Shown one piece after another: positions 55,197 to 64,000 of a DNA stretch of 64,000 bases (the first letter of the stretch is position 1; the number at the start of each line of letters is the position of its first letter). The notes beneath the pieces were generated by a model, which ran no database searches, was not told where the DNA came from, and was given only the letters and a program-made list of their open reading frames with translations. This DNA comes from Paenibacillus silviterrae (lineage in GTDB: Bacteria; Bacillota; Bacilli; Paenibacillales; NBRC-103111). The position numbers and the translations under genes are program-made. The stretch is from contig NZ_JASKUT010000002.1 in the NCBI RefSeq assembly GCF_030167925.1, positions 868,001 to 932,000 of the forward strand, given 5' to 3'.

Positions 55197-56351
55197 TTAA
55201 ACGTAGTTAAGCCCCGAAGCATAAGGGAACGGCACCGGAAAAAGCTTGGCCAGCTGCCTGAGAGCGTCCGCATCCGCCTCGAGCTGCGGCTCGGCGTCGA
55301 AAACGAGCGAAACGAATTGACGGGCATCCAGTTCCAATGTATGTGTGCCGGCCGATAACCGAACCGCACCGTCTTCGAGCGACTCGACCCGAAGCGATTG
55401 GCTAAGCACATCTTCGGTTCCAGTCCAATAAGGCGCAAGCTGGCGGAACAGCCGCTCCGCATTGACAACGAACAGCGTAACGCTATTGTTCCGCTCGGCG
55501 CTTGGCGAATCCTGAAGCGCTTGCGCCAGTTCGGTATCAAAACGCGAAACAGGCACGTCCAGCTCTGATAGTTCGTATCTTCCTACCGCTTCGGACAGAA
55601 GGTGTGCGACCATTGGTGCCGGTCCGGCCCATTCGATAGCAAGCGGCCCCCTCTTCGGCTCGAGGCCATCCGGTATGGCGACAACAGCAAATGCGGCAAT
55701 GCCGTTGTTCCCTTGCTCCTCCGCCACTAACACGCGGTGGCGCAGCTTGACACAGCTCGCAAATGATTCGGCGTTCACCATGCGAGCCAACTCGGACAAG
55801 CTCTGCTCATAACGGACCGTGCGCGCAGAGGCTAACGCATGAATCCTGAACCAATCGGTCTGTGCAAGCTCCCGTACGGTTACATGGCCTGCTTCATTCA
55901 GGTACCGGCTGTTGATTGCTGCCGCGGTCTCCGGATTCAGCGTAAAGTGAGTTACGTTCCCGAACGGGTAGCAGCGGGCACGTGTGTAGAGTGAGCGGTC
56001 TCCGGAGACGAGCAGCAGCGAAGCACCTGCCGCATCGATATGCTTCTTGACCGCTTCCAGTAGCTGTCCGGCATATCCCTTGCCGCGATGATCCGGGTGC
56101 GTGCACACAGAGCCCAGCGAATAAACGCGAAGCTGTGCGTCCCCAATCGCGATGATCGCAGGCACGACACCCATGAAAGCAACAAGCTCGCCGCTTTCGA
56201 ACACGCCGAACGACTGCTCCAATTCGCGGGAAAAAACGAGAGGGAACGCTTCAGCCATAGACTTTTGTTCCCCGCCGCGAAAGGTTGCGTCAGCAAGCCT
56301 GGCAGCTGCCTCCATTTCTTGCGGACGAACGATTCTGATTTCGGTTGTCAT
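55197..56351 (-). CDS. GNAT-family acetyltransferase, Eis-like
   Basis: 384 residues. An N-terminal GNAT domain with the acetyl-CoA loop HPDHRGKGYAGQLLEA (near 88-103), a second GNAT-like middle part and a C-terminal sterol-carrier-like domain, the three-part layout of Eis/YP-type acetyltransferases. Such enzymes acetylate amines, sometimes aminoglycosides; the substrate here is unknown. ATG 56351 with GGAGTGG 6 bases upstream is preferred over 56360. It is divergent from the YesM-like kinase gene. Confidence 0.87.
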   Translation of the reverse strand: MTTEIRIVRPQEMEAAARLADATFRGGEQKSMAEAFPLVFSRELEQSFGVFESGELVAFMGVVPAIIAIGDAQLRVYSLGSVCTHPDHRGKGYAGQLLEAVKKHIDAAGASLLLVSGDRSLYTRARCYPFGNVTHFTLNPETAAAINSRYLNEAGHVTVRELAQTDWFRIHALASARTVRYEQSLSELARMVNAESFASCVKLRHRVLVAEEQGNNGIAAFAVVAIPDGLEPKRGPLAIEWAGPAPMVAHLLSEAVGRYELSELDVPVSRFDTELAQALQDSPSAERNNSVTLFVVNAERLFRQLAPYWTGTEDVLSQSLRVESLEDGAVRLSAGTHTLELDARQFVSLVFDAEPQLEADADALRQLAKLFPVPFPYASGLNYV

Positions 56352-56425
56352 CAAACCCACTCCTTTTTTCGACGTTGCATCTGTCCAAATAGTAACACCA
56401 GAATCGAAAAAAGCAAAAGAAAAGT

Positions 56426-56454
56426 TTGATTTTATTTAAAAATGTTTGTATATA
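56426..56454 (+). promoter_or_regulatory. Sigma-A-type promoter of the YesM/YesN-like operon
   Basis: TTGATT and TATATT are 17 bases apart in an AT-rich stretch, 55 bases before the kinase start. Confidence 0.6.
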
Positions 56455-56508
56455 TTAAGGCATATGTGAGCTGGTTCAGTGAATGAAAGTCCACAATGGG
56501 GGAATCAT

Positions 56509-58272
56509 ATGACGCGCTGGTTAGGAAGATCTCTTCATCGTAAACTGTCCTTTTTTCTGCTTATTTCCATCCTCGTTCCCATGCTGCTGCTCGGCTATTT
56601 CTCGTTTACGATGGCTTCTAACGTGACGGAGGAGAATGCGAAGCAATCCGCTATGAGCATTCTAAGACAAATCGATACAAACCTGGAATTTATCGTCCAG
56701 GATGCCGAGAACATGTCGTTGTTTCTGATCGGCCACAAAGAGGTGCAGCAGTATTTGAGCAGCGCTGAGGAGAATGCCGTCAAACAGACGCAAATGATCG
56801 AATTTTTATCCAATCTCGTTTATTCCAAGAAGTATATTTCCGACATCACTATTTACCCCAAGTACATCGCCCACCCGGTATCCAACACGACCATATTCGA
56901 GTCCGGGTTACCCGATATAACCAAGGAGGATCCGAGCTATTTCGACAGGCATTCCAAATGGTGGACAACCGTTTATGAGAACCATACCGCCGCAGGTGTA
57001 AAACGGGTCATTTCTTTAGTGCGGCCCATTCGCAGCACGAACAATTTTGAACAAATCGGCAAACTCGTCATCAGCCTGGACGAAGCGGTCGTCGAGCGCA
57101 TGCTCAAGCAATCCGGCCTTAACGGCGAAGGCTACGCGATGCTGCTAGATCCGAAGGGCGGCATCCTCTCCAGCGGGTCCCGTACTTCTTTCCGCGGTCC
57201 GGTCGAATCTGTGTTGACGGGGCTAATGCCGCTTACACAGATAACGGGGTCCTTCAATTACGGGAACCCGCCTGATGAGAAAACGATACTCTATCTAACC
57301 GTTCCGGGGGTGAACTGGAAGCTGGTCGGAGTCATTCCGCTGGCTGAGTATAAAGCGCAGAACCGCTACGTGCTCACCCTTACAGCGGTAGCGGTCGGCA
57401 TCGCAGGGCTGCTCATCGCGTCGCTTGTCGTTTTTTTCGTACAGCGGGTAACCCGGCCGCTTCGAATGCTGACGCATTTTCTGAAGGATACTGATCCGGA
57501 GGAGCCGATGCAAATGTATCCCGTTGAGTCCATGGACGAGGTAGGGCAACTGGTTCGCAGCTATAACAAGCTGGGCGAACGTATTGAACGACTCACCGGG
57601 CAAGTAAAGCACAACGAATCGCTCAAGAAGGAAGCCGACATGCAGGCGCTGCAGGCGCAAATCAACCCGCATTTTTTATACAATACGTTATCTTCGGTTC
57701 ACTGGATGGCGCTGATGAACAAAGATATGAAGACCGCTGAGATGGTCGGCAGCCTGAGTGACTTTCTCCGCTTCAGCTTAAACAAGGGAGCCCAGTTCTG
57801 CTCTGTAGAGCAGGAGGTGTCTCATGCCCGCCACTATGCGAATATCCAATCCATCCGCTTCCCGAACAAGTTCGAGGTTCACTTCTTTATCGACCCTGGT
57901 CTTCACAGCCACATGATGCTGAAGCTGCTGCTTCAGCCCTTGATTGAGAATGCGCTCATCCACGGCATCCAGAAAAAGGAGGGGAAAGGCGTCATCCATG
58001 TGCATGCGGTTATGCAGGGGATGCTGATGACGTTCGTTATCGAGGATACAGGTGTCGGCATGGAACCGGGCAAGCTTCAGGACATCCGGGACCGGCTGAC
58101 TCCGCCGGATGACCGTACGGTTATCGTGCAAGGAAGCTACGGGCTGCGGAATGTGCATCAGCGTCTATTGCTGCATTACGGCCACGAGGCAGGGCTTCGA
58201 ATCGAAAGCACGGAAGGGGTCGGCACGCGTGTCATGTTTACAATACCTGTAACGGAGGAATCCGCATCATGA
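56509..58272 (+). CDS. Sensor histidine kinase, YesM-like
   Basis: 587 residues. TM1 about 15-36, an extracytoplasmic Cache sensor (about 40-290), TM2 about 295-320, HAMP (about 322-372), His_kinase domain with phospho-His388 in QINPHFLYN, and HATPase (about 470-585; ENALIHGI, GVGMEPG, GSYGLRNVHQRL). It should sense an extracellular sugar or sugar-bound lipoprotein and phosphorylate the regulator encoded next. ATG 56509 has GGGGGA 6 bases upstream and is preferred to 56479. It overlaps the regulator gene by four bases (ATGA), so the two are translationally coupled. Confidence 0.92.
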   Translation: MTRWLGRSLHRKLSFFLLISILVPMLLLGYFSFTMASNVTEENAKQSAMSILRQIDTNLEFIVQDAENMSLFLIGHKEVQQYLSSAEENAVKQTQMIEFLSNLVYSKKYISDITIYPKYIAHPVSNTTIFESGLPDITKEDPSYFDRHSKWWTTVYENHTAAGVKRVISLVRPIRSTNNFEQIGKLVISLDEAVVERMLKQSGLNGEGYAMLLDPKGGILSSGSRTSFRGPVESVLTGLMPLTQITGSFNYGNPPDEKTILYLTVPGVNWKLVGVIPLAEYKAQNRYVLTLTAVAVGIAGLLIASLVVFFVQRVTRPLRMLTHFLKDTDPEEPMQMYPVESMDEVGQLVRSYNKLGERIERLTGQVKHNESLKKEADMQALQAQINPHFLYNTLSSVHWMALMNKDMKTAEMVGSLSDFLRFSLNKGAQFCSVEQEVSHARHYANIQSIRFPNKFEVHFFIDPGLHSHMMLKLLLQPLIENALIHGIQKKEGKGVIHVHAVMQGMLMTFVIEDTGVGMEPGKLQDIRDRLTPPDDRTVIVQGSYGLRNVHQRLLLHYGHEAGLRIESTEGVGTRVMFTIPVTEESAS

Positions 58273-59810
58273 GAATATTAATCGTCGACGACGAAGTCAT
58301 TATCCGCACCGGTCTCAGCACCGTCATCAACTGGGAGGAGCTCGGCTTCGAGCTGCTGCCTCCCGCTGCTTCCGCAGAAGAGGCGCTAGTGCGCATTCCG
58401 GAGGAGCGGCCGCATATCGTGCTGACCGATATCCGTATGACCGGCAAAGACGGCTTGGAGCTGACAGCCGAGGTAAAGCGGCAGCTGCCGGATACGGAGA
58501 TCATTATTTTGACCGGGTATGATGATTTTGCCTATGCGCAGCAAGCGATCCGCGAAGGCGTCAGCGACTATTTGCTGAAAACGAGTTCCCCAAACGAAAT
58601 CATCAAGGCTGCAATGGAGGCGAAGCAGCGTCTGCTGAAACGGTGGGATGCCCAAAAGCAGGATTACATTCAGCATACGGCCTTTCGGGGAAGTCTGCTT
58701 GAGAAGCTGCTGTCGGAGGGCGGACTGGACGGGGCTTCGATAGCCCAATTCCCTCAGCTGCTGCCGAAGCTCCGCATGAATGCAAGAGCATTCCAAGTGC
58801 TGATCATTGCGGCTTCCGGTTGGGGCGATGCAACGAATTATGCGAGTGCGCTTCATTTTGCAGTGGACAATATGGCCGCGGAGCTGCTCGATTGCGAAAC
58901 GCTGCTTCGCAGGGATTACGTGGTCATTGTCCTATCCAGTGATCAGGCAACCATTGACATGAATAAAGTTAAGCTGGAGCTTGGTAGAATCAGCCGGAAG
59001 CTGAAATGTAAGCTGTTCATCGCCGCCGGTTCGAGCGTGCATACGCTCTGGGACCTGAAAACATCATATAGCGAGGCATCATTCGCTTTTACATTCAAAG
59101 GTTTCCGGGGTCAGGAAGACTTTGTCACCTACGATGATGTGAAAGGGAACAAAGGCGGAAGAACCATATGCTCGCAAGAGGAGGAGGAGCAGCTCGTTTC
59201 CCTTCTTAAATCCGGCAGTGCCATCGAGCTGAGGCATTGGGCGAATAAAATGATCGAAGCTCAGCTTGCCGACCCAGCCGTAACTCCTGCCTCACTGCAA
59301 GCCTTTACGAACTCGATCGTTATTTCGGGACACCGCTGGTTGGAGCGGGTAACGGAGGCACTCGGAGGCGAGGAGAAGCTGCCTGAACAGCTGATGACGG
59401 ACTCGCACGAGATGTCGGAAAGGCCGGAGGAGAAGCTGTTCAAACATCTGCAGTCGCTGATGGATAAATACCATGAGCTGCTGTCGGGGGAGAGGGTCTC
59501 GTATATAAAACGAGCAATAGCGTATATCGGCGACCATCTGGACAAAAATGTAACCTTGCAGCAGGTCGCGAAGCATGTGCATTTGAATCCGAATCATTTT
59601 AGCGAAGTATTTAAACGGGAGACGGGTCTGACTTATCTTGAATTTGTTACGCGAGAGCGCATTCGCCGGGCGATGGAGATGCTGGACGATTCTCCGATCA
59701 AGATTAGCGAGGTGGCGCGGCGTGTCGGATACGAGGATGTCAAATATTTCAGCCAATTGTTCAAGAAGGTTTCGGGGAAAACGCCGTCGGAATACCGAAC
59801 GAAGTCCTGA
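58269..59810 (+). CDS. Response regulator, AraC-type (YesN-like)
   Basis: 513 residues. REC domain (1-122) with Asp7-Asp8, acceptor Asp54 in VLTDIRM, and a Lys in LLKTSSP; a middle YesN-type region (about 130-390); and a double AraC helix-turn-helix at the C-terminus (about 410-513; TLQQVAKHVHLNPNHFSEVFKRETG, then ISEVARRVGYEDVKYFSQLFKK). It should activate the importer operon 95 bases downstream when phosphorylated by the coupled kinase. Cytoplasmic. Confidence 0.93.
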   Translation: MRILIVDDEVIIRTGLSTVINWEELGFELLPPAASAEEALVRIPEERPHIVLTDIRMTGKDGLELTAEVKRQLPDTEIIILTGYDDFAYAQQAIREGVSDYLLKTSSPNEIIKAAMEAKQRLLKRWDAQKQDYIQHTAFRGSLLEKLLSEGGLDGASIAQFPQLLPKLRMNARAFQVLIIAASGWGDATNYASALHFAVDNMAAELLDCETLLRRDYVVIVLSSDQATIDMNKVKLELGRISRKLKCKLFIAAGSSVHTLWDLKTSYSEASFAFTFKGFRGQEDFVTYDDVKGNKGGRTICSQEEEEQLVSLLKSGSAIELRHWANKMIEAQLADPAVTPASLQAFTNSIVISGHRWLERVTEALGGEEKLPEQLMTDSHEMSERPEEKLFKHLQSLMDKYHELLSGERVSYIKRAIAYIGDHLDKNVTLQQVAKHVHLNPNHFSEVFKRETGLTYLEFVTRERIRRAMEMLDDSPIKISEVARRVGYEDVKYFSQLFKKVSGKTPSEYRTKS

Positions 59811-59904
59811 ATATTATCTACCCTGCGTCCGAAGTTTATCCCCTGCCCAGAAGAATACAGAGCCCCTATACTGAAAAAGTAACCAAACAAGGGAGGTCTC
59901 GCTA

Positions 59905-61230
59905 ATGAAAAAAACAGTAAAAACCGCTGCAGCTCTTACACTTACGACTTCGCTGCTTTTGGCCGGATGCGGCACGAAGAACACCGATACAGGAAAAACT
60001 ACCGAGGGAGGCAAGGGTGAGAAGGTTAAACTCTCCATCTGGCACAACTATACAGGTGACGATCAGCGAGCAAAGACAATGCGTTCCATCATCGAGCAAT
60101 TCCAAAAGGACCACGCGAACATTGAGCTTGACGTTCAAGCAATTCCGCCGGACGGCTACAGAACACGTCTGAAAACCGTTGCAGCCGCAAACGAAATGCC
60201 TGATCTGTTCGTGATGTGGCCGGGTGTGATGACGAAGGAATTCCAAGCAGGCAACCTATTACAACCGATCAATGCGCTTCTGGACAGCAAGCAGGAGTGG
60301 AAAAACGGCTTCCTGCCGGGCTCGTTCGACGGCTTTACGATTGACAATAACATCTATAGCGCGCCAATGGCATTGTCTCCTACATCGATTTTGTACTACA
60401 ACAAAACGATTATGGAACAAAATGGGGTACAGGTGCCGAAAACTTGGGACGACCTGATGAATGCCGTAAAGACGCTGAAGGAGAAAAAAATCACACCGAT
60501 CGCTTTGGGCAACAAAGCGGCTTGGCTCGCACAATCAAGCATCCTTAGCTCGTTAGCCGACCGCGTTACCGGCACCGAGTGGTTCTTGAAAGCGGCTGCG
60601 CAGAACGGTGCGAGCTTCACTGACCCGCAATTTGTGCAAGCGCTCCAATACTTGCAGGATCTCGGCAAGGCGGGCGCCTTCCAGGAAGGCTTCAATGCGA
60701 TCGATAATACGCAAATGGAGCAAATGTTCGCCCAAGGAAAGGCTGCGATGATGATTGACGGCGGTTGGGCGCTGACGAACTTTGCCTCAAACGCCTCCAA
60801 GGAAGCGATGGCGCAAATGGGCGCAACGGTTCTGCCTTCTATACCGGGCGGCAAGGGGGATCCCAATACGCTGTCCGGAGTCGTAGGTACCGGTCTTGGA
60901 CTTAGCAAGAACGTTACCGGCGCGAAGAAGGATGCCGCGTTCGAGCTGATGTATGCGATGGCGGGTCCGGATGCGCAGAAGCGGGTCCTGGAAAGCAACC
61001 AACTGGTCAGCTATAAGGTAACGCTCGATACGAGCAAGGTCACTCCGATTTTCGCGGAAGTATATAAGCTGGTTAACAGCGTAAGGACGACACCCGTTTA
61101 CGATGGAGTATTGACCTCTGCCGGAGCGGAAGCGGTTAATAACGGCATACAAGAGCTGCTGATGGGCGGCAAGCCGGCCGATATCGCTACGAAGATTCAA
61201 GACGCGCAAGCCAAATCGCTCGGCAAATAA
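59905..61230 (+). CDS. Sugar ABC transporter substrate-binding lipoprotein
   Basis: 441 residues of the family-1 (MalE/UgpB-like) solute-binding type. Signal peptide with lipobox LLAGC (about 18-22). Typical blocks: LSIWHNYTGDDQR, DLFVMWPGVMTKEFQAGNLLQPI, ILYYNKTIMEQNGVQVPKTWDDL and AMMIDGGWAL. It captures sugar at the membrane face. ATG behind GGGAGG 9 bases upstream. First gene of an importer operon placed just after a YesMN-like pair, which probably controls it. Confidence 0.93.
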   Translation: MKKTVKTAAALTLTTSLLLAGCGTKNTDTGKTTEGGKGEKVKLSIWHNYTGDDQRAKTMRSIIEQFQKDHANIELDVQAIPPDGYRTRLKTVAAANEMPDLFVMWPGVMTKEFQAGNLLQPINALLDSKQEWKNGFLPGSFDGFTIDNNIYSAPMALSPTSILYYNKTIMEQNGVQVPKTWDDLMNAVKTLKEKKITPIALGNKAAWLAQSSILSSLADRVTGTEWFLKAAAQNGASFTDPQFVQALQYLQDLGKAGAFQEGFNAIDNTQMEQMFAQGKAAMMIDGGWALTNFASNASKEAMAQMGATVLPSIPGGKGDPNTLSGVVGTGLGLSKNVTGAKKDAAFELMYAMAGPDAQKRVLESNQLVSYKVTLDTSKVTPIFAEVYKLVNSVRTTPVYDGVLTSAGAEAVNNGIQELLMGGKPADIATKIQDAQAKSLGK

Positions 61231-61263
61231 TCAGGCGATCCTAAGCTCAAGCCCCATCTTGTC

Positions 61264-61304
61264 GCGGTTTCAGCTTTCCTTCTCCCGAGGGCTTGCTGAA
61301 ACCG
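61264..61304 (+). terminator. Intercistronic hairpin between the lipoprotein and first permease genes
   Basis: CGGTTTCAGC and GCTGAAACCG form a perfect 10-base stem with a 21-base loop and a weak T tract. Placed after a binding-protein gene, such hairpins commonly raise its mRNA relative to the permeases. Confidence 0.55.
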
Positions 61305-61332
61305 TTCTACCTTTAACGAAAGGAGCAGCTGT

Positions 61333-62208
61333 ATGACGACTTCCGCCCGCATGAGGGGCTTCATCACCCTAGGACTTCTTCCCGCATTGCTCTTATATTT
61401 GGTATTCGTCATTGTCCCAGTTTTTTGGTCGGCGTACTATGGCTTATTTGATTGGAAAGGCATAGGCGCAGCAAAATTCATTGGCTTCGGAAATTACCTG
61501 GAGGTTCTTCAGGATCCTATATTTTGGCTTTCCTTCAAAAACAACATGCTAGTAGTGGCCGCCTCGGTCTTCGGACAAGTGCCGATCGCACTTCTTTTGG
61601 CTTTATTCCTGCTTAAAAATTCATGGTTCCACCGGTTTATCCGTTCCGCTGTCTTTATGCCGATGGTGTTATCCTCGGTTGTCGTAGGTATCATATGGGG
61701 TTACATTTATCACCCGGAGATCGGTATTCTGAACTTCCTCCTGGAGCGGCTGGGACTCGGCTCGTGGAAGCAGCAATGGCTGTCCGATTCGCGAATATCG
61801 ATGTATGCACTGATGGTGCCGATTATTTGGAACTATATTGGTCCCTATCTGATCATGTTTATTGCCGCCTTGCAAAATATATCCAGCGAAATTGAAGATG
61901 CGGCCAAAATCGACGGCGCCGAGAATGCGCGCAAGCTGTTCTCCATTACGCTCCCCATGATTTGGGATACGATCAAGGTTGCGGTCGTGCTCTGCATCTC
62001 AGGCAGCTTGAAAGCGTTCGATCTGATTTATATTATGACAGGCGGCGGGCCGGCGCACTCGACGGAGCTGCTCGCCTCCTACATGTACAACAACACGTTT
62101 TCGATCTATCGGTTCGGTTACGGCAGCGCCGTGTCCACGACCATAATATTGCTGAGTCTGATCTTGATTGCAGGCAGCCAATATTTGATGAAACGAGACT
62201 ATCGTTAA
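61333..62208 (+). CDS. Sugar ABC transporter permease (MalF/UgpA-like)
   Basis: 291 residues, six predicted TM helices, and the EAA loop EIEDAAKIDGAENARKLFSITLP near 195-217. LPALLLYLVFVIVPVFWSAYY marks TM1. It pairs with the permease encoded next to form the channel. ATG with AAAGGAG 8 bases upstream. Confidence 0.93.
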   Translation: MTTSARMRGFITLGLLPALLLYLVFVIVPVFWSAYYGLFDWKGIGAAKFIGFGNYLEVLQDPIFWLSFKNNMLVVAASVFGQVPIALLLALFLLKNSWFHRFIRSAVFMPMVLSSVVVGIIWGYIYHPEIGILNFLLERLGLGSWKQQWLSDSRISMYALMVPIIWNYIGPYLIMFIAALQNISSEIEDAAKIDGAENARKLFSITLPMIWDTIKVAVVLCISGSLKAFDLIYIMTGGGPAHSTELLASYMYNNTFSIYRFGYGSAVSTTIILLSLILIAGSQYLMKRDYR

Positions 62209-62223
62209 GAGGAGGATCCGATA

Positions 62224-63099
62224 TTGAAAGCACATATTCATTCCGTAAGGGCATCCTCCTTAAACAGGATAGGAAGCCTCCGCAAGTGGAGGGTCGGCGC
62301 CGCCAATGCTCTGATGGCGATATACGCCGTGGTCACGCTTTATCCGCTGCTTTGGCTGTTCGCCAGTGCACTGAAAACGAACGACGAATTTTTCTCCCGT
62401 CCGTTCCAGCTTCCTACCGTCTGGCAGTGGGAGAATCTCTCACGGGCCTGGAAGGTATCCGATATGAGCACAGGCATGCTCAACTCTGTGATCGTGACGT
62501 TAGCGTCACTTGTGCTGACGCTTGTGATTGGGGCACTTGCCGCCTATGTGCTCTCGCGGTTTCAATTCCGCTTTAAGCTTTTCTACATGGGCTTGTTTCT
62601 GCTTGGCATGCTAATACCGATTCACAGCACGCTTGTTCCCTTGTTTATCTTGATGAACAAGGCGCATTTGCTGAACACTTATTGGGCGTTAATCCTGCCT
62701 TATACGGCGTTCGAGCTGCCCATTGCGATATTTATCGTACAGGCTTACATGAACACGTTTCCGAAGGATATTGAAGAAGCAGGAATGATAGACGGGACCG
62801 GCTATTGGGGCATTTTCACGAGAATTATGCTGCCGTTATCCGCTCCGGCGCTGTCCACAGTGGCGATCCTAGCCTTCTTGCGCTTCTGGAACGACTTCTC
62901 GTTCGCGCTTGTATTCATCAGCAAGCCGGCGTTAAAAACGCTGCCGCTCAGCTTATCCGTATTCGCCACGGGTTATATGACCGATTACAAGCTGACCATG
63001 GCCGCTTTATCTATTGCTGTTATCCCGACCATCATTGTCTACCTGATCTTTCAGGAACACATTATGAAGGGTATGATCGCAGGGGCGGTTAAGGGGTAG
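62224..63099 (+). CDS. Sugar ABC transporter permease (MalG/UgpE-like)
   Basis: 291 residues, six predicted TM helices, with the EAA loop DIEEAGMIDGTGYWGIFTRIMLP near 180-202 and KTNDEFFSRPFQLP after TM1. TTG start with GAGGAGG 8 bases upstream, 15 bases after the partner permease. It completes the importer; the energising ATPase is not encoded here. Confidence 0.93.
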   Translation: MKAHIHSVRASSLNRIGSLRKWRVGAANALMAIYAVVTLYPLLWLFASALKTNDEFFSRPFQLPTVWQWENLSRAWKVSDMSTGMLNSVIVTLASLVLTLVIGALAAYVLSRFQFRFKLFYMGLFLLGMLIPIHSTLVPLFILMNKAHLLNTYWALILPYTAFELPIAIFIVQAYMNTFPKDIEEAGMIDGTGYWGIFTRIMLPLSAPALSTVAILAFLRFWNDFSFALVFISKPALKTLPLSLSVFATGYMTDYKLTMAALSIAVIPTIIVYLIFQEHIMKGMIAGAVKG

Positions 63100-63113
63100 G
63101 TCTTCCATATTAT

Positions 63114-63160
63114 GCAGCCTTTGTTTGATCCTCTGATCAGACAAAGGCTGTTCGTTTTAC
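63114..63160 (+). terminator. Terminator of the importer operon
   Basis: CAGCCTTTGT and ACAAAGGCTG form the outer stem, with an inner GATC-rich loop, followed by TTCGTTTT. Confidence 0.65.
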
Positions 63161-63187
63161 AATTGGTGAATCTTTACGATTTGATAG

Positions 63188-63222
63188 TAAAAGGGAGCCC
63201 GTTTCTCAACGAGCCCCCCAAT
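63188..63222 (-). terminator. Terminator of the GH20-like gene
   Basis: On the minus strand GGGGGCTCGTT and AACGGGCTCCC pair around a GAGA loop and are followed by TTTTAC. Confidence 0.75.
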
Positions 63223-63224
63223 AT

Positions 63225-64000
63225 TTAGAATGGGTTCATGACATGAAAGAAGACGTTCGGCGATGCCATCCGGTAATAATAACTGCACCAGCCGGTACCC
63301 TTGTGGTTGAACCGGTTGACGGAGCTGTATACTAACCGTTGCTGCTCCAGTTCTTCGATTCTATCGATGCGGCCCTCGACATAATCGAGCAGTCTGACTG
63401 CCGCCGTATCCAACCGGCTCACTAACCCGCCATAGCGGATGTCGAGCACCTCCCAACCGAACGGCTTGAACATCCGGAGCCACTGGCTGCGATGGGCTTC
63501 ACGCAGTTCCCGGACGGCGGCCGTAATTGCGGGCAGCTCATCCGTCGCCGCACGCCGTAATGCTTCGGTGTCCCGTGCATCGTAAGCTCGCTTCAATTCG
63601 ATGCCGACCTCGCTTTTCCGCTTCAGGACGCCACACAGCTTCTGTGGAACCTCAAACACGTAATCCAGCTCTGCGTCCTTGTCACGACGGCTTAAGATGT
63701 CTTGCTCCAGCTTAGCATAGTGGCGTGACATCTCCAAGCCCTCGATCTGTTTGTCGAAGAGCCCTAACAACACGTCCTGATATAATAGAAACTTGGATGG
63801 ATTGCTTTGCTTCCGGTTGTCCGGCTCCGAGCCTGGCGTTTCGTCCAAATACTTGAGCAGTAAGTAAGCATCTGCATCGATGCCGGTGCAAAACTTGACC
63901 CGTTCGGCAAGATACCCCGGTTCCGGCTGATCCTCCAAGTAAGCATGCTCCGCGTAAAGCTGCAAGCCAAGGAGTGCAGCAAACGGATTGCCCTCCATTC
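63225..64000 (-). CDS. GH20 beta-N-acetylhexosaminidase, C-terminal part (5' end outside window)
   Basis: The last 258 residues of a gene entering from the right edge. The all-helical region with LREAHRSQWLRMFKPFGWEVLDIRYGGL (about residues 166-193 of the visible part) and RIDRIEELEQQRL is the C-terminal domain of GcnA-type GH20 hexosaminidases, which release terminal N-acetylglucosamine or N-acetylgalactosamine. The catalytic Asp-Glu pair would lie in the missing barrel. The visible part has no export or anchor signal. Family call rests on the C-terminal domain only. Confidence 0.75.
   Translation of the reverse strand, partial: MEGNPFAALLGLQLYAEHAYLEDQPEPGYLAERVKFCTGIDADAYLLLKYLDETPGSEPDNRKQSNPSKFLLYQDVLLGLFDKQIEGLEMSRHYAKLEQDILSRRDKDAELDYVFEVPQKLCGVLKRKSEVGIELKRAYDARDTEALRRAATDELPAITAAVRELREAHRSQWLRMFKPFGWEVLDIRYGGLVSRLDTAAVRLLDYVEGRIDRIEELEQQRLVYSSVNRFNHKGTGWCSYYYRMASPNVFFHVMNPF

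Overview
The window reads as chromosomal DNA of a Gram-positive, endospore-former-type Firmicute of the Paenibacillus/Cohnella kind. The signs are strong AGGAGG-like ribosome binding sites with frequent TTG and GTG starts, lipobox solute-binding proteins, LplABC/YesMN-style sugar ABC systems, class D sortase with an LPXTG protein, and very large modular secreted enzymes. The species assignment is inference. No rRNA, tRNA, CRISPR array, insertion sequence or phage gene was seen.

Layout. 1-4.8 kb: end of an NlpC/P60 peptidase, a CHASE4-GGDEF-EAL c-di-GMP protein, a DUF1259-like protein and two conserved hypotheticals. 4.9-13.2 kb: a cytoplasmic and a secreted multidomain version of the same unrecognised lyase/hydrolase-like enzyme, then an orphan sugar-binding lipoprotein divergent from a LacI-family regulator. 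13.3-21.6 kb (minus strand): a beta-helix enzyme broken by an 11-bp tandem duplication, a truncated EAL-PAS-PAS protein abutting a dehydrogenase gene remnant, and a 1299-residue PL1-type pectate lyase.

21.7-30.7 kb (plus strand): GtrA, a fused membrane glycosyltransferase (Gpi18-like + PMT-like) and a DPM1-like polyprenyl-phosphate glycosyltransferase, followed directly by two secreted pectate lyases (PL9 and PL1) that share a near-identical binding module and a Pro-Thr linker. This is the most interesting region: it looks like a protein O-glycosylation set placed next to its likely substrates. 30.8-41.5 kb: a YesS-like membrane AraC regulator divergent from an LplABC-type importer and a 1508-residue beta-helix enzyme.

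41.5-55.1 kb: a PfpI-like protein, a 56-residue secreted peptide too short for standard ORF calling, a response regulator with a BTAD domain convergent with a hybrid kinase carrying two kinase modules, an MHYT-GGDEF-EAL protein, a class D sortase and its probable substrate, a 1479-residue adhesin with four SpaA repeats. 55.2-64 kb: an Eis-like acetyltransferase, a YesM/YesN two-component pair, a three-gene sugar ABC importer and the C-terminal part of a GH20 hexosaminidase.

Taken together the window is dominated by plant-polysaccharide (pectin-type) capture, depolymerisation, import and sensing, interleaved with c-di-GMP signalling and cell-surface adhesion. None of the importer operons encodes an ATPase, so a shared MsmX-type ATPase elsewhere is implied.
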